Source: Leptotrichia sp. oral taxon 223 (GTDB lineage: Bacteria > Fusobacteriota > Fusobacteriia > Fusobacteriales > Leptotrichiaceae). Taken from it: a stretch of DNA of 64,000 nucleotides. The notes below the pieces were generated by a model. That model was not told where the DNA came from, searched no databases, and saw nothing but the letters and a program-made list of their open reading frames with translations. This document shows, one piece after another, positions 29,551 through 38,408 of this stretch (positions are counted from its first letter, which is position 1; each line of letters starts with the position of its first letter). The stretch is taken from contig NZ_JABXYU010000001.1 of NCBI RefSeq assembly GCF_013394795.1, forward strand, positions 1,860,001 to 1,924,000, written 5' to 3'. Made by a program: the position numbers and the translations under genes.

Positions 29551-31074
29551 ATGAAAAATTATTTAAAAGAGATAAATCAACGACTTGGAAATATTTTTAT
29601 AAATATTCGGACTTTGGAGGAATTGGAAAGAAAGACAAGAAGTGTGACAGATGAGGAAAACAATGTTCTTGAGTATAATCAGAATATTAGAAAAGTTAAT
29701 GATTTTATAAAAAAAGGGGAATTTGAGAAGGCAAGAAGACTTCTGGAAGAGATGAAGGGGTTTCATCGGATGGGATACTATGAACTTGGAAAGTATTATT
29801 ACTTTTGTGAGGGGGATTTGAGCAAGGCGGAGAGCAATTTGTATATTGCGTTTGAAAATGGGATTGTGAAAGCCGGGTATTATTTGGGGCGGCTGGAAGA
29901 AGAGAGCGGGAATGTGAATTTGGCTAGAAACTGGTATGTTACGAGTTTTAATTTTTCTGAGCAGTCTGTTATGAAGCTGTTTTATTTTGCGATAAGGGAA
30001 CAGAATTTCTGGGCAATAGATGGATATTTTTATTATTTGTTGCAATACGGCGAAAGTGCTAAAAATCTGTATGAATTTGCAAAATATTATTTTTGGAGAA
30101 ATGATTTTGAAAAAATAAAGGAAATTCAGAATAAACTGCTGAATGAAAGCCAGATTCTGTATTTGACGAAAGAAATTTTATACAATGTTGAATGTATGCT
30201 TGGGGATGAAAAGAGCAGGGAATATATAAAATTTGTGGAAAATGCTAAAAATCTTGAGAAATTAGGAGAAATAGAAAAAGCGGAGGAATTTTATAAAAAG
30301 TCAATTGAGTATAGTGAATACGGGTATTTTCCGTTAATGGAATTTCTTGTGAAAAATTATGACGATGAATATGAAGAGTTTGAAAGAATATATGAAACTG
30401 TTGATTTTGAAGATGTACAGGCTGAGGCAGCTTATAGATTGGGGCAACATAAAGAAAATTATGGTGATATGGAGTTGGCTGCTGGATGGTATGTAAAAGC
30501 GATAACCAAAGGGCATTACAAAGCAGCCTGTCGAATGGGGAAATTAAGGAAAAAACATCAGTCAGAAAAAATAAATTTAAAAATGAACTTTTTTGATTAT
30601 TTTAAATACTTAAAAAATTCAGCGGATCTGGGATATGGATTAGCAATGATTGAAATAGCGCTTGATTCACATTTGAACAGTCTGGAAAGTTTTGAGATGG
30701 CAGAGAAGATTTTGACAAGGAATAATATTTTTGAACTGACAAAGGCGGTAATAAATGAGGCAAAAATGATTTATTTTGGGAATGAGATTAAGGAAGTTCT
30801 GGAAATAAATTATGAAGAGGAAGATATGAATACGATAAAGATGTTATTTGAAAATGAGGCAAAAAGGAATAATAAGCAAATTGACGAAATTGAATATTTA
30901 ACTACAAAGAATAATTTACAAAGAAATTTGGAAGTTATTGAGGGAGAAAGAAATATGGAGAAACAGCAAGAAAAACGAAAAATTACATCTTTAAATTTAT
31001 TTCATAAATTAAAAAAATTTTTGGAAAATCGTAATTTATACTTGAATTTTTCAAGCAAAGCTAACAAAAACTGA
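29551..31074 (+). CDS. Sel1/TPR-repeat protein
   Basis: Protein of about 507 residues made of helical repeats. Recurring patterns of about 35 residues such as GYYELGKYYYF, AGYYLGRLEEESGNVNLARNWY and AAYRLGQHKENYGDMELAAGWYVKA are Sel1-like tetratricopeptide units that form protein-binding scaffolds. There is no signal peptide or membrane segment, so it is probably cytoplasmic. The last ~50 residues are Lys/Glu-rich coiled coil. GTG 29545 is an alternative start; ATG 29551 has GGA at a better distance. It stands alone between its own promoter and a shared terminator. Binding partner unknown. Confidence 0.8.
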   Translation: MKNYLKEINQRLGNIFINIRTLEELERKTRSVTDEENNVLEYNQNIRKVNDFIKKGEFEKARRLLEEMKGFHRMGYYELGKYYYFCEGDLSKAESNLYIAFENGIVKAGYYLGRLEEESGNVNLARNWYVTSFNFSEQSVMKLFYFAIREQNFWAIDGYFYYLLQYGESAKNLYEFAKYYFWRNDFEKIKEIQNKLLNESQILYLTKEILYNVECMLGDEKSREYIKFVENAKNLEKLGEIEKAEEFYKKSIEYSEYGYFPLMEFLVKNYDDEYEEFERIYETVDFEDVQAEAAYRLGQHKENYGDMELAAGWYVKAITKGHYKAACRMGKLRKKHQSEKINLKMNFFDYFKYLKNSADLGYGLAMIEIALDSHLNSLESFEMAEKILTRNNIFELTKAVINEAKMIYFGNEIKEVLEINYEEEDMNTIKMLFENEAKRNNKQIDEIEYLTTKNNLQRNLEVIEGERNMEKQQEKRKITSLNLFHKLKKFLENRNLYLNFSSKANKN

Positions 31075-31194
31075 ACAAATCTCATAGTTGTGTAAAATAG
31101 TTATAATTTTTTGAGTTTAGTAGATTTCGATAACTATCTAATTGTTAGAGATAAAGAATATCAAGTTGATAAACAAGTCTAGCATAAGAAATAG

Positions 31195-31237
31195 AAAAAA
31201 CCGTTTTAAATGAGTTAATCAAATAAGACGGTTTTTT
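31195..31237. terminator. Bidirectional terminator
   Basis: AAAAAACCGTTTTA (31195-31208) pairs with TAAGACGGTTTTTT (31224-31237). T-runs occur on both strands, so it can end the TPR gene from the left and fruA from the right. Confidence 0.85.
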
Positions 31238-31266
31238 GTTATTTACTATAAATTGTACTTAAAATT

Positions 31267-33183
31267 TTAGTCTTTTTTTACAACAGGTTTTAATGTTCCT
31301 AGCACGAAAGCTGCTACAATACTTCCAATAATAACTGCTACTAAATATAAGAAGAAGTTGTTGCTCAATGCCATTACTAAAATTCCGCCATGTGGAGCGG
31401 GTATTTTTATGTTGAATAAACCTGTCAATGCTCCTGCAATTGCTGAACCAATAACACTTGCTGGAATAACTCTCGTAGGATCTGCCGCCGCATAAGGAAT
31501 TGCACCTTCTGTAATAAATGAAAATCCCATAATGTAGTTTGTAAGTCCAGCTTCTCTTTCTTCGTCAGTAAATTTATTTTTGAAAATAGAGGATGCTAAT
31601 GCAATTGCGATTGGAGGAACCATTCCGCCTGCCATAACAGCTGCCATTGGTAAACTTCCGCCTGAAGTCATTGTAGCTGCTAATGTTCCAGAACCAAATA
31701 CATAAGCTGCTTTATTTACAGGTCCTCCCATATCAATAGCCATCATTCCGCCAAGAACTGCACCCAATAGAACAGCGCTTGAACCAGACATTCCGTTTAA
31801 CCAGGTATTTAAAGCATTATTAATTATTGCTGCAAAAGGATTTATAACAAGTACCATTGCTACACCTGTGATTAATACTGATAAAACTGGATATAAAAGT
31901 ATCATTTTTAATCCGCTTAAAGATCTTGGCATACCAGATAATGCTTTTACTAAACCTTGTACAACATATCCTGCTAAAAATCCACCAAGCAATGCGCCAA
32001 TAAACCCAGAGCCACCTGCTGACGCAATAGCTCCTGCTACTAATCCTGCAGCAAGTGCCGCTCTTTCACTAATACTATAGGCAATATATCCTGCTAAAAC
32101 TGGTACAAATAATCCAAATGCTTGTCCGCCAATATCTTTTAACATTTTAGCTAGCGGTGCTTTAGAACCATATTCTGCTCCAGCTCCACCATTACCAGAT
32201 AATGTGTCAACTAAAAATGCCAACGCAATCAATATTCCACCACTTATTACTAATGGAAGCATATATGAAACTCCACTTAATAAGTGTTTGTAAAGTCCTT
32301 TTTTCTCAGATGAAGATGATTCAGAAGAAGCCGCAGAAGAACCGCTTGCATGGAAAATAGGAGCTTTTCCATCTAAAACTTGCTGAATCAATGCTTTTGC
32401 GTTGTTAATTCCTTCTTTTGCCTCTACTTGAATTAATGGTTTTCCATCAAATCTGTCAACTTCAATATTTCTGTTAATTGCTAAAATTACACCTGTAGCT
32501 TTTTTAATATCTTCATCAGTTAAGACATTTTTTCTTCCATCGGCACCGTTTGTTTCAACTTTTATGTTTATTCCCATTTCGTCAGCCGCTTTTTTCAGGG
32601 CTTCTGCTGCCATATAAGTGTGGGCAATTCCTGTTGGACAGGCTGTTGCTGCGATTATGTAAGGAGCGTTTTCATCTGATGGAGTCTGTGCAGGCGCTGC
32701 TTCTTTCTTTTCTTCCTCTGCAAATTTTTCTGCCTCAGCCTTGTTAATGATTTCCAATACTTCGTCGGCAGTTTTTGCATTTTCTAATGCCGCCTTAAAA
32801 TCATCATCCAGTAATAATTGTGATAATCTTGCAAGTGTTTCGATATGAGTGTTGTTCGCACCATCTGGAGCTGCAATCATGAAGAACAGTGTCGCAGGCT
32901 CTCCGTCTAATGAATCATAGTCGATCCCTTCAGGCTTTCTTCCCATAGCAAGTGCAGGCTCTTTTACAAATTCTGTTTTTGCATGTGGAATTGCAATTCC
33001 TTCCCCAATTCCAGTTGAACTTTGCTCTTCCCTCGCCATCAACGCCTTAACGTAACCGTCATAGTCATTTAAGACACCTGTTTTTTCATGCAATTTTGCA
33101 AGTTCTTTAATAACATCTACTTTATTTGTAGATTTTACATCCAGATTTATTCTATCTTTAATCAGTAAATCTGATATTTTCAT
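31267..33183 (-). CDS. fruA: Fructose PTS permease, EIIABC fusion
   Basis: Imports fructose and releases fructose-1-phosphate. The 638-residue protein has EIIA (residues ~1-145, His in GEGIAIPHAKTE), a Glu/Ala/Pro-rich linker, EIIB (~175-270, Cys in ATACPTGIAHTYMAAEAL) and a ten-helix EIIC with MGGPVNKAAYVFG and FITEGAIPYAAADP. A frame extending a further 23 residues upstream exists, but ATG 33183 has AAGGATGG in front and starts the EIIA domain correctly. fruK lies 125 bases upstream on the same strand and makes the next enzyme of the pathway. Note the contrast with the split PTS at 8822-10734. Confidence 0.95.
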   Translation of the reverse strand: MKISDLLIKDRINLDVKSTNKVDVIKELAKLHEKTGVLNDYDGYVKALMAREEQSSTGIGEGIAIPHAKTEFVKEPALAMGRKPEGIDYDSLDGEPATLFFMIAAPDGANNTHIETLARLSQLLLDDDFKAALENAKTADEVLEIINKAEAEKFAEEEKKEAAPAQTPSDENAPYIIAATACPTGIAHTYMAAEALKKAADEMGINIKVETNGADGRKNVLTDEDIKKATGVILAINRNIEVDRFDGKPLIQVEAKEGINNAKALIQQVLDGKAPIFHASGSSAASSESSSSEKKGLYKHLLSGVSYMLPLVISGGILIALAFLVDTLSGNGGAGAEYGSKAPLAKMLKDIGGQAFGLFVPVLAGYIAYSISERAALAAGLVAGAIASAGGSGFIGALLGGFLAGYVVQGLVKALSGMPRSLSGLKMILLYPVLSVLITGVAMVLVINPFAAIINNALNTWLNGMSGSSAVLLGAVLGGMMAIDMGGPVNKAAYVFGSGTLAATMTSGGSLPMAAVMAGGMVPPIAIALASSIFKNKFTDEEREAGLTNYIMGFSFITEGAIPYAAADPTRVIPASVIGSAIAGALTGLFNIKIPAPHGGILVMALSNNFFLYLVAVIIGSIVAAFVLGTLKPVVKKD

Positions 33184-33308
33184 ATTTATACCATCCTTAT
33201 TAAATTTATTTTTGTATTTAACATAATAAAACCACTTTAAAATTCGATCCAAAAATCATCATTATTTTACTCAAATTGAAATTTGATTTTTATTAATTTA
33301 AGTTTATT

Positions 33309-34226
33309 TTAGAAAGTTTCTTTTGTAATTTCAATTTCGCTGTATAATTTATTTACTAAATCTTTTTCCGCAAGTCCATAGGAATAAGCTGTTGCACTTC
33401 CTGAAGCGACTGCCAGTTTAAATGAATCTTCTGGAGAAAGACCTTTTACAAATCCAGCGATAAATCCTGCAACCATAGAATCTCCTGCTCCGATTGAGTT
33501 AATCAGCTGTCCTTTTGGAACTGATGCTTCCAGCACAAAATCCTTATTTACAAGCAATGCACCTTCGCCACCTCTGGAAAGAATAACATTTTTTACACCT
33601 TTGTCTAAAAAGAATTTACATTTTTCCACAATTTCAGCCTTTGTTTCCAATTTTTCATTAAACATTTCCCTCAGTTCGTGAATGTTTGGTTTTACAAAAA
33701 GGTTGTTATGAATGTTGTCCTGCAATAAGTTTCCTCTTGTATCAAGCACAATTTCCACATTGGCTTTTACATTTTCAGATAACTCTTTGTAAATTTTGCT
33801 GCTAATTGAAGCTGGGATACTTCCTGAAAGCACAAGAATATCTCCATCTTTCAAATTAGAAATTTTGTTAGTCAGTTCCTGTAATTTTTCCGCTGTAATT
33901 TTTGGTGAAACTCCTGTAAGTTCTGTTTCCTTGTCATTACCATTAACTTTTACGTTAATTCGAGTATTTCCTTCAAGTTCCACAAATTCAGATTTTATGT
34001 TGTCCTTTTTTAAATCCTTAATAATAAAATCCCCAACAAACCCAGCCACAAAGCCAATTGCCGTAGATTCCACATCCAGATTTTTCAATACTTTTGAAAC
34101 ATTAATTCCTTTTCCTCCAGCCCTATAATTTACTTCGTGAGCAAGATTCAGATGTTCAGCCTGTAAATCATCCTTCAGATACATGTCATAATCCAGCGCT
34201 GGATTCAATGTCAATGTGTAAATCAT
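33309..34226 (-). CDS. fruK: 1-phosphofructokinase
   Basis: PfkB-family sugar kinase of 305 residues that turns fructose-1-phosphate into fructose-1,6-bisphosphate with ATP. The opening TLNPALDYDM, the substrate loop RAGGKGINVSKVL and the C-terminal anion-hole and catalytic motif NSIGAGDSMVAGF with its base Asp are all present. GGAGGAG precedes the start. It is first in the fruK-fruA operon, with a good promoter at 34279-34307. No FruR-type repressor gene is adjacent. Tagatose-6-phosphate kinase (LacC) is related, but pairing with FruA favours FruK. Confidence 0.93.
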   Translation of the reverse strand: MIYTLTLNPALDYDMYLKDDLQAEHLNLAHEVNYRAGGKGINVSKVLKNLDVESTAIGFVAGFVGDFIIKDLKKDNIKSEFVELEGNTRINVKVNGNDKETELTGVSPKITAEKLQELTNKISNLKDGDILVLSGSIPASISSKIYKELSENVKANVEIVLDTRGNLLQDNIHNNLFVKPNIHELREMFNEKLETKAEIVEKCKFFLDKGVKNVILSRGGEGALLVNKDFVLEASVPKGQLINSIGAGDSMVAGFIAGFVKGLSPEDSFKLAVASGSATAYSYGLAEKDLVNKLYSEIEITKETF

Positions 34227-34278
34227 CGTTCTCCTCCTTAAATTTAACTATTTCTAAGCAATGTTTTCCACTATAATA

Positions 34279-34307
34279 TTTATAACATTTGCTAATTAAA
34301 AAGTCAA
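34279..34307 (-). promoter_or_regulatory. fruK-fruA promoter
   Basis: On the minus strand: TTGACT (34307-34302), a 17-bp spacer ending in TG plus one base, and TATAAA (34284-34279). Confidence 0.7.
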
Positions 34308-34339
34308 ACAATTTAATTATATTTTATTATTTTTTCTGA

Positions 34340-34368
34340 TTGACAATTTAGAAATTTCTATGTATAAT
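34340..34368 (+). promoter_or_regulatory. Promoter of the tRNA-Leu pair
   Basis: A full consensus TTGACA (34340-34345), 17-bp spacer and TATAAT (34363-34368), about 50 bases before the first tRNA, as expected for a highly expressed stable RNA. Confidence 0.85.
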
Positions 34369-34421
34369 AAGTTTAGTTAATGGAATAAATAAATTAATTT
34401 TTTATATATATAAAAAATTAT

Positions 34422-34507
34422 GCGAGTGTGGTGGAATCGGTAGACACGCTATCTTGAGGGGGTAGTAGCTTTTAGCTGTATGGGTTCAAGTCCCATCATT
34501 CGCACCA
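34422..34507 (+). tRNA. tRNA-Leu (anticodon GAG)
   Basis: An 86-base class II tRNA with encoded CCA. Acceptor GCGAGTG pairs with CATTCGC, discriminator A. The anticodon stem CTATC/GGTAG encloses the loop TTGAGGG, giving anticodon GAG (34456-34458). A long variable arm and a T-arm ATGGG/CCCAT with loop TTCAAGT follow. It reads CUC/CUU codons. Confidence 0.95.
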
Positions 34508-34594
34508 CCGATTAAATAAATTTCTATATAAAATTATTTTAAGAAAAAATATATTTTTCAACAAATTTCAACAAAACTAACTAAAAAATAATTT

Positions 34595-34679
34595 GCGAGT
34601 GTGATGGAATTGGTAGACATGCTATTTTCAGAGGGTAGTGGCAGTAGCCGTACGGGTTCGACTCCCGTCACTCGCACCA
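34595..34679 (+). tRNA. tRNA-Leu (anticodon CAG)
   Basis: An 85-base class II tRNA with encoded CCA. Acceptor GCGAGTG pairs with CACTCGC, discriminator A. The stem CTATT/GGTAG holds the loop TTCAGAG, giving anticodon CAG (34629-34631) for CUG codons. It is a clear paralogue of the tRNA 87 bases upstream and probably cotranscribed with it. Confidence 0.95.
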
Positions 34680-34704
34680 CAAAAAACAAATGATAATTAT
34701 ATAA

Positions 34705-34739
34705 AAAATCACAGTTATTTAGGCTAGCTGTGGTTTTAT
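34705..34739 (+). terminator. Terminator of the tRNA-Leu operon
   Basis: AAAATCACAG (34705-34714) pairs with CTGTGGTTTT (34728-34737, one G-U) and runs into T-rich sequence. Confidence 0.75.
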
Positions 34740-34773
34740 TTTTTATAATCGTAAAAATTATTATGTAAATTTT

Positions 34774-34802
34774 TTGAAAATTATAAGGTAAAATGTTAAA
34801 AT
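34774..34802 (+). promoter_or_regulatory. oppD promoter
   Basis: TTGAAA (34774-34779), a 17-bp spacer ending in TGT and TAAAAT (34797-34802), 70 bases before the start codon. Confidence 0.6.
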
Positions 34803-34871
34803 CTGTGTTACAATATTATTATTATAAAAAAATAAATTTTTTAATTAAAATTTTTGTATGAGGAGAAAAAT

Positions 34872-35864
34872 ATGGAGCAAACTGAAACATTGATAAAAAT
34901 TAACAATCTTGTTACAAGTTTTCGGATAAAGGATGAATATTTTCCTGCTGTGGATAATGTTTCGCTGGAACTTAGAAGAAATGAGATACTGGCAATAGTG
35001 GGGGAGTCAGGCTGTGGGAAAAGTACGCTTGCGACATCTATTATTGGGCTGCATAATCCGAATAACACTAAATTAGAGGGAGAAATCAATTTTGAAGGGA
35101 AAAATTTGGTAGAAATTGATGAGGAAGAATATAATAAAATTAGGGGAAATAAAATTGGCATGATATTTCAGGATCCTCTATCGGCTTTAAATCCGTTTAT
35201 GAGAATAGGGGAACAAATTGAAGAGGGAATGATTTATCATACAAAATTGTCCAAAACTGAAAGAGAAGACAGAATGCTGGAATTACTGCAAAATGTAGGA
35301 ATAAAAAATCCAAAACGTATAGCAAGGCAATTTCCACACGAACTATCGGGAGGAATGCGTCAAAGAGTAATGATTGCAATAGCACTTTCCTGCAAGCCTG
35401 AAATTATTATAGCTGATGAGCCGACAACTGCACTGGATGTTACAATACAGGCACAAATACTGGATTTGCTAAAAACTTTACAAAGTGAAATAAATGCTGG
35501 AATTATCCTGATTACACATGATTTGGGCGTAGTTGCCGAAATGGCAGACAGAGTGGCAGTAATGTACGCTGGAGAAATTGTAGAAATCGCAAACGTAAAT
35601 GATTTATTCAATAATCCAAAACATCCCTACACAAGATCTTTACTAAATTCAATCCCGCAACTTGACACAGAAACTGAAAAATTACACGTAATTCAAGGAA
35701 TTGTTCCGTCATTGACTAAATTAACTAGAACAGGATGCCGTTTTTCTCAAAGAATCCCCTGGATAAAGGAAAGTGAGCACGAAAAAAATCCAATATTGCA
35801 TGAAGTTGGAGAAAATCATTTTGTGAGATGTACTTGCTGGAAAAATTTTCATTTTGAAAAATAA
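34872..35864 (+). CDS. oppD: Oligopeptide ABC transporter ATPase OppD
   Basis: Cytoplasmic ATPase of a peptide importer, 330 residues. Walker A (GESGCGKST), the Q-loop, the signature LSGGMRQRV, Walker B (IIIADEPTTALD) and the switch His (LITHDLGVV) are intact. The C-terminal oligopeptide-type extension has the cysteine cluster (TGCRF..., VRCTCW) that binds an Fe-S cluster in some OppD proteins. ATG 34872 is chosen for its GAGGAG site. The rest of the transporter starts about 600 bases later, after a terminator-like hairpin and a repeat element, so oppD may form its own transcription unit. Substrate (di- or oligopeptides, or nickel) cannot be fixed from sequence. Confidence 0.9.
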   Translation: MEQTETLIKINNLVTSFRIKDEYFPAVDNVSLELRRNEILAIVGESGCGKSTLATSIIGLHNPNNTKLEGEINFEGKNLVEIDEEEYNKIRGNKIGMIFQDPLSALNPFMRIGEQIEEGMIYHTKLSKTEREDRMLELLQNVGIKNPKRIARQFPHELSGGMRQRVMIAIALSCKPEIIIADEPTTALDVTIQAQILDLLKTLQSEINAGIILITHDLGVVAEMADRVAVMYAGEIVEIANVNDLFNNPKHPYTRSLLNSIPQLDTETEKLHVIQGIVPSLTKLTRTGCRFSQRIPWIKESEHEKNPILHEVGENHFVRCTCWKNFHFEK

Positions 35865-35951
35865 ACCATAGAGTTAACTTATTTTTAAAGTTTTAATATA
35901 ATAAATTTTTTGTTAATAAATATTTTTTCTGTATTTTCTTTTTTTATAAGT

Positions 35952-35980
35952 AAAGGGGATTATTCGCCATCTCCTTTTAT
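35952..35980 (+). terminator. Putative terminator after oppD
   Basis: AAAGGGGAT (35952-35960) pairs with ATCTCCTTT (35969-35977, one G-U) and is followed by TTATTT. It would separate oppD from oppFBCA. Confidence 0.65.
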
Positions 35981-36115
35981 TTCGCAATACTAGTTATTTT
36001 AATTTCTTCAAATTATAATATTTTAAGATATAGGCTAAAGTGCTAAGCACTAATCCCAACTCGTCTAAGAATTTTTAGTTTAATTATTGCAATTAATTTA
36101 ACTAAAATAAAAATC

Positions 36116-36260
36116 AAGCAAAATTTCGTTAAAGAAAAAATAACTGTTTGAGATTTTGGGTTAAATTTTAAATTATATTCAGTTATTGGTGTTAAAATAA
36201 CTTTAATTTAAAATCGAGTTTTATTTTTTCTTTATTAAGAAAGTTTTGCGTAAAGCGGGG
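36116..36260 (+). repeat. Long-hairpin intergenic repeat, copy A
   Basis: A left arm beginning AAGCAAAATTTCGTTAAAG (36116-36152) and a right arm ending GAAAGTTTTGCGTAAAGC and GGGG (36215-36260) are imperfect inverted repeats around a spacer of about 62 bases. Both arms recur almost unchanged at 47989-48085, with one mismatch in the left arm and one single-base indel in the right. Only the spacer differs. The conservation of non-coding sequence indicates a dispersed element or RNA structure. Confidence 0.8.
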
Positions 36261-36334
36261 GAGTTCGTAGAACGTTTCGCCAGTATCTCTAAGTAGCAGT
36301 CAGTTAAAGATGTTAAAATAACTGTTATTGCGAA

Positions 36335-36359
36335 AGAGGGTATGGCGTTTGATACCTCT
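36335..36359 (+). terminator. GGGTAT hairpin at the end of repeat copy A
   Basis: AGAGGGTAT pairs with ATACCTCT (one bulged G) around a loop GGCGTTTG and is followed by GCGTTAAAAAAA. The same structure with changed but still paired bases ends copy B. It resembles the hairpins at several gene ends in this window; termination activity is unproven because the tail is A-rich on this strand and T-rich on the other. Confidence 0.45.
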
Positions 36360-36468
36360 GCGTTAAAAAAACTAAAAATATAAAAGAAAAAAATTATTAA
36401 TTAAAATAAATTAAATATTTTAAAATTTAGGTTATTAAATAATATTAAAGAAGGGAATAAATAAAAAT

Positions 36469-37431
36469 ATGAGTTTTATTGAAGTGAAAGACTTGAAGGT
36501 TCATTATCCTATTCGTGGGGGTTTTTTCAATAAGGTAATTGATTACGTTTATGCTGTGGATGGAGTCAGTTTTGTTATTGAAGAAGGGAAGACTTACGGA
36601 CTCGTGGGGGAGTCAGGGTCTGGGAAATCTACGATTGGGAAAGCGATAATTGGGCTGGAGAAGATAAAAAGTGGTAAGATTATTTATGAAGGTAAGGAAA
36701 TTGATGGAAAATTTAGGAATAGAAGAAGTGAATATAATAGAAATGTGCAGATGATTTTTCAAGATTCGCTATCTAGCTTAAACCCTAAGAAGAGAGTGCT
36801 TGACTTGATTTCTGAGCCTTTGAGAAATTTTGAGAATTTGACTTTAGATGAGGAAAAGAGGAAAGTATCAGAACTGCTGGAAATTGTAGGAATGAATAGG
36901 GAAGATATTTACAAATATCCGCATGAATTTTCTGGCGGACAGAGGCAAAGGCTGGGAATTGCACGGGCTGTTGCGACTAAGCCTAAGTTGATTATTGCGG
37001 ATGAGCCTGTATCGGCACTTGATTTATCGGTTCAGGCACAAGTTTTGAATTATATGAAAGACATTCAGGAGCAGTTTGGGCTTAGTTATCTCTTTATTTC
37101 CCACGATTTAGGAGTTGTAAAACATATGTGCGATTATATGTTTATAATGTATCGTGGAAGGTTTGTGGAAACTGGGACAAAAAATGATATTTATAAAAAT
37201 CCTGAACATTTTTACACAAAACGGCTAATTGCCGCAATTCCAGAAGTACATCCTGAAAAAAGGCTGGAGAATAAAAAAAGAAGGATAGAAATTGAAAAGG
37301 AATATTTGAAAAATGAAAAAAAATATTATGATGAAAATGGACGTGTCTTTGATTTGAAAAAATTGACAGATACCCATTTTGTCGCTCTTAAAGATGAAAT
37401 AGTGAAAAATAATGGAAAAGGGGGAAAATAA
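36469..37431 (+). CDS. oppF: Oligopeptide ABC transporter ATPase OppF
   Basis: Second ATPase of the peptide importer, 320 residues, forming a heterodimer with OppD on the inner membrane face. It has Walker A (GESGSGKST), signature FSGGQRQRLGIARA, Walker B (LIIADEPVSALD) and the H-loop (FISHDLGVV). The C-terminal oligopeptide-type tail includes the usual AAIPEVHPEKR stretch. AAGAAGGG precedes the start. It begins the tightly packed oppF-B-C-A group, with only three bases before oppB. Confidence 0.92.
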   Translation: MSFIEVKDLKVHYPIRGGFFNKVIDYVYAVDGVSFVIEEGKTYGLVGESGSGKSTIGKAIIGLEKIKSGKIIYEGKEIDGKFRNRRSEYNRNVQMIFQDSLSSLNPKKRVLDLISEPLRNFENLTLDEEKRKVSELLEIVGMNREDIYKYPHEFSGGQRQRLGIARAVATKPKLIIADEPVSALDLSVQAQVLNYMKDIQEQFGLSYLFISHDLGVVKHMCDYMFIMYRGRFVETGTKNDIYKNPEHFYTKRLIAAIPEVHPEKRLENKKRRIEIEKEYLKNEKKYYDENGRVFDLKKLTDTHFVALKDEIVKNNGKGGK

Positions 37432-37434
37432 TCA

Positions 37435-38397
37435 ATGTGGAAAACAGTTTTACGAAGAATTCTGGTTATGATACCGCAATTATTTATACTTAGTCTATTA
37501 ATCTTTGTTCTGGCAAAACTTATGCCAGGAGATCCGTTTACTGGGCTGATTACACCACAGACTGATCCTGCGGCACTTGAAGAATTACGAAGAAAGGCGG
37601 GATTGCTGGATCCTTGGCATATTCAGTATGTAAGATGGCTAAAAAATGCCGTTTCTGGAAATTTGGGAATGAGCTACACTTATAATGTTCCTGTAAAGAC
37701 GCTTATTGGGGAACGGGCAGTAAATACGTTTATTTTGTCGCTGCTTAGCCTTATTTTGACATATTGTATTGCAATACCCCTTGGAATGCTTGCTGGACGT
37801 TATCAGAACTCAATGCTTGACAAATTTGTTACATTTTATAATTATGTGAGCTATGCGATTCCGACTTTTGTGCTTTCGCTTATAATGATTTGGTTTTTTG
37901 GATATACGCTTGGATGGTTTCCAACAACTGGATCGGTGACGGCTGGACTTAATACTGGCACTTTGGGGCATATTTTGGATAGGATTTATCACATTATATT
38001 GCCTGCGATTACGTATGCGTTGCTGGGGACAACTTGGATTGTGCAGTATTTGAGAAATGAAGTGATTGACGCCAAGAATCTGGATTATGTAAAAACGGCG
38101 AAAAGTAAGGGAGTGCCAGAAAATAAGGTTTATTCAAGACACATTTTCAGAAATTCGATTTTACCAATTGCAGCATTTTTTGGATATTCGATAACAGGGC
38201 TTCTAGGAGGTTCGATTTTTATTGAAAAAATATTTAGTTATCCTGGAATGGGAGGACTGTTTGTAAATTCAATTATAACACGGGATTACAGCGTTGTCAC
38301 AGCATTAATACTGCTGTTTGGATTTTTAACATTGCTTGGAAGTTTGCTTTCAGACATTATTCTTAGCATTGTTGATCCTAGAATTAGAATAGAGTAG
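37435..38397 (+). CDS. oppB: Oligopeptide ABC transporter permease OppB
   Basis: Membrane permease of 320 residues with six hydrophobic helices and an N-terminal signal-anchor-like helix (RRILVMIPQLFILSLLIFVLA). The family segment LMPGDPF and the EAA loop (EVIDAKNLDYVKTAKSKGVPENKV) that contacts the ATPases are visible, as is FIEKIFSYPGMGGLF near the end. It forms the channel with OppC. It starts three bases after oppF and ends eleven before oppC. Confidence 0.93.
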   Translation: MWKTVLRRILVMIPQLFILSLLIFVLAKLMPGDPFTGLITPQTDPAALEELRRKAGLLDPWHIQYVRWLKNAVSGNLGMSYTYNVPVKTLIGERAVNTFILSLLSLILTYCIAIPLGMLAGRYQNSMLDKFVTFYNYVSYAIPTFVLSLIMIWFFGYTLGWFPTTGSVTAGLNTGTLGHILDRIYHIILPAITYALLGTTWIVQYLRNEVIDAKNLDYVKTAKSKGVPENKVYSRHIFRNSILPIAAFFGYSITGLLGGSIFIEKIFSYPGMGGLFVNSIITRDYSVVTALILLFGFLTLLGSLLSDIILSIVDPRIRIE

Positions 38398-38408
38398 GTG
38401 GTGAAGGG

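Larger units (their letters stand above)
35865..36468 (+). other. 604-base intergenic region splitting the opp operon
   Basis: No gene is supported. It holds a terminator-like hairpin (35952-35977), a short AGTGC/GCACT inverted repeat near 36039, copy A of a long-hairpin repeat (36116-36260) and a final GGGTAT hairpin (36335-36359). A short frame inside the repeat reads KKVLRKAGEFVERFASISK before a stop but has no start codon. Confidence 0.6.

Noticed and set aside
29327-31134. Shared word TTCGATAAC at 29327 and 31126 on either side of the TPR gene, as possible insertion-sequence ends
   Set aside because: Nine bases are too few, and no transposase or longer match is seen.
36183-36300. Small protein gene in repeat copy A reading KKVLRKAGEFVERFASISK
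   Set aside because: No start codon or ribosome site, and copy B breaks the frame; the conserved feature is the hairpin rather than the peptide.
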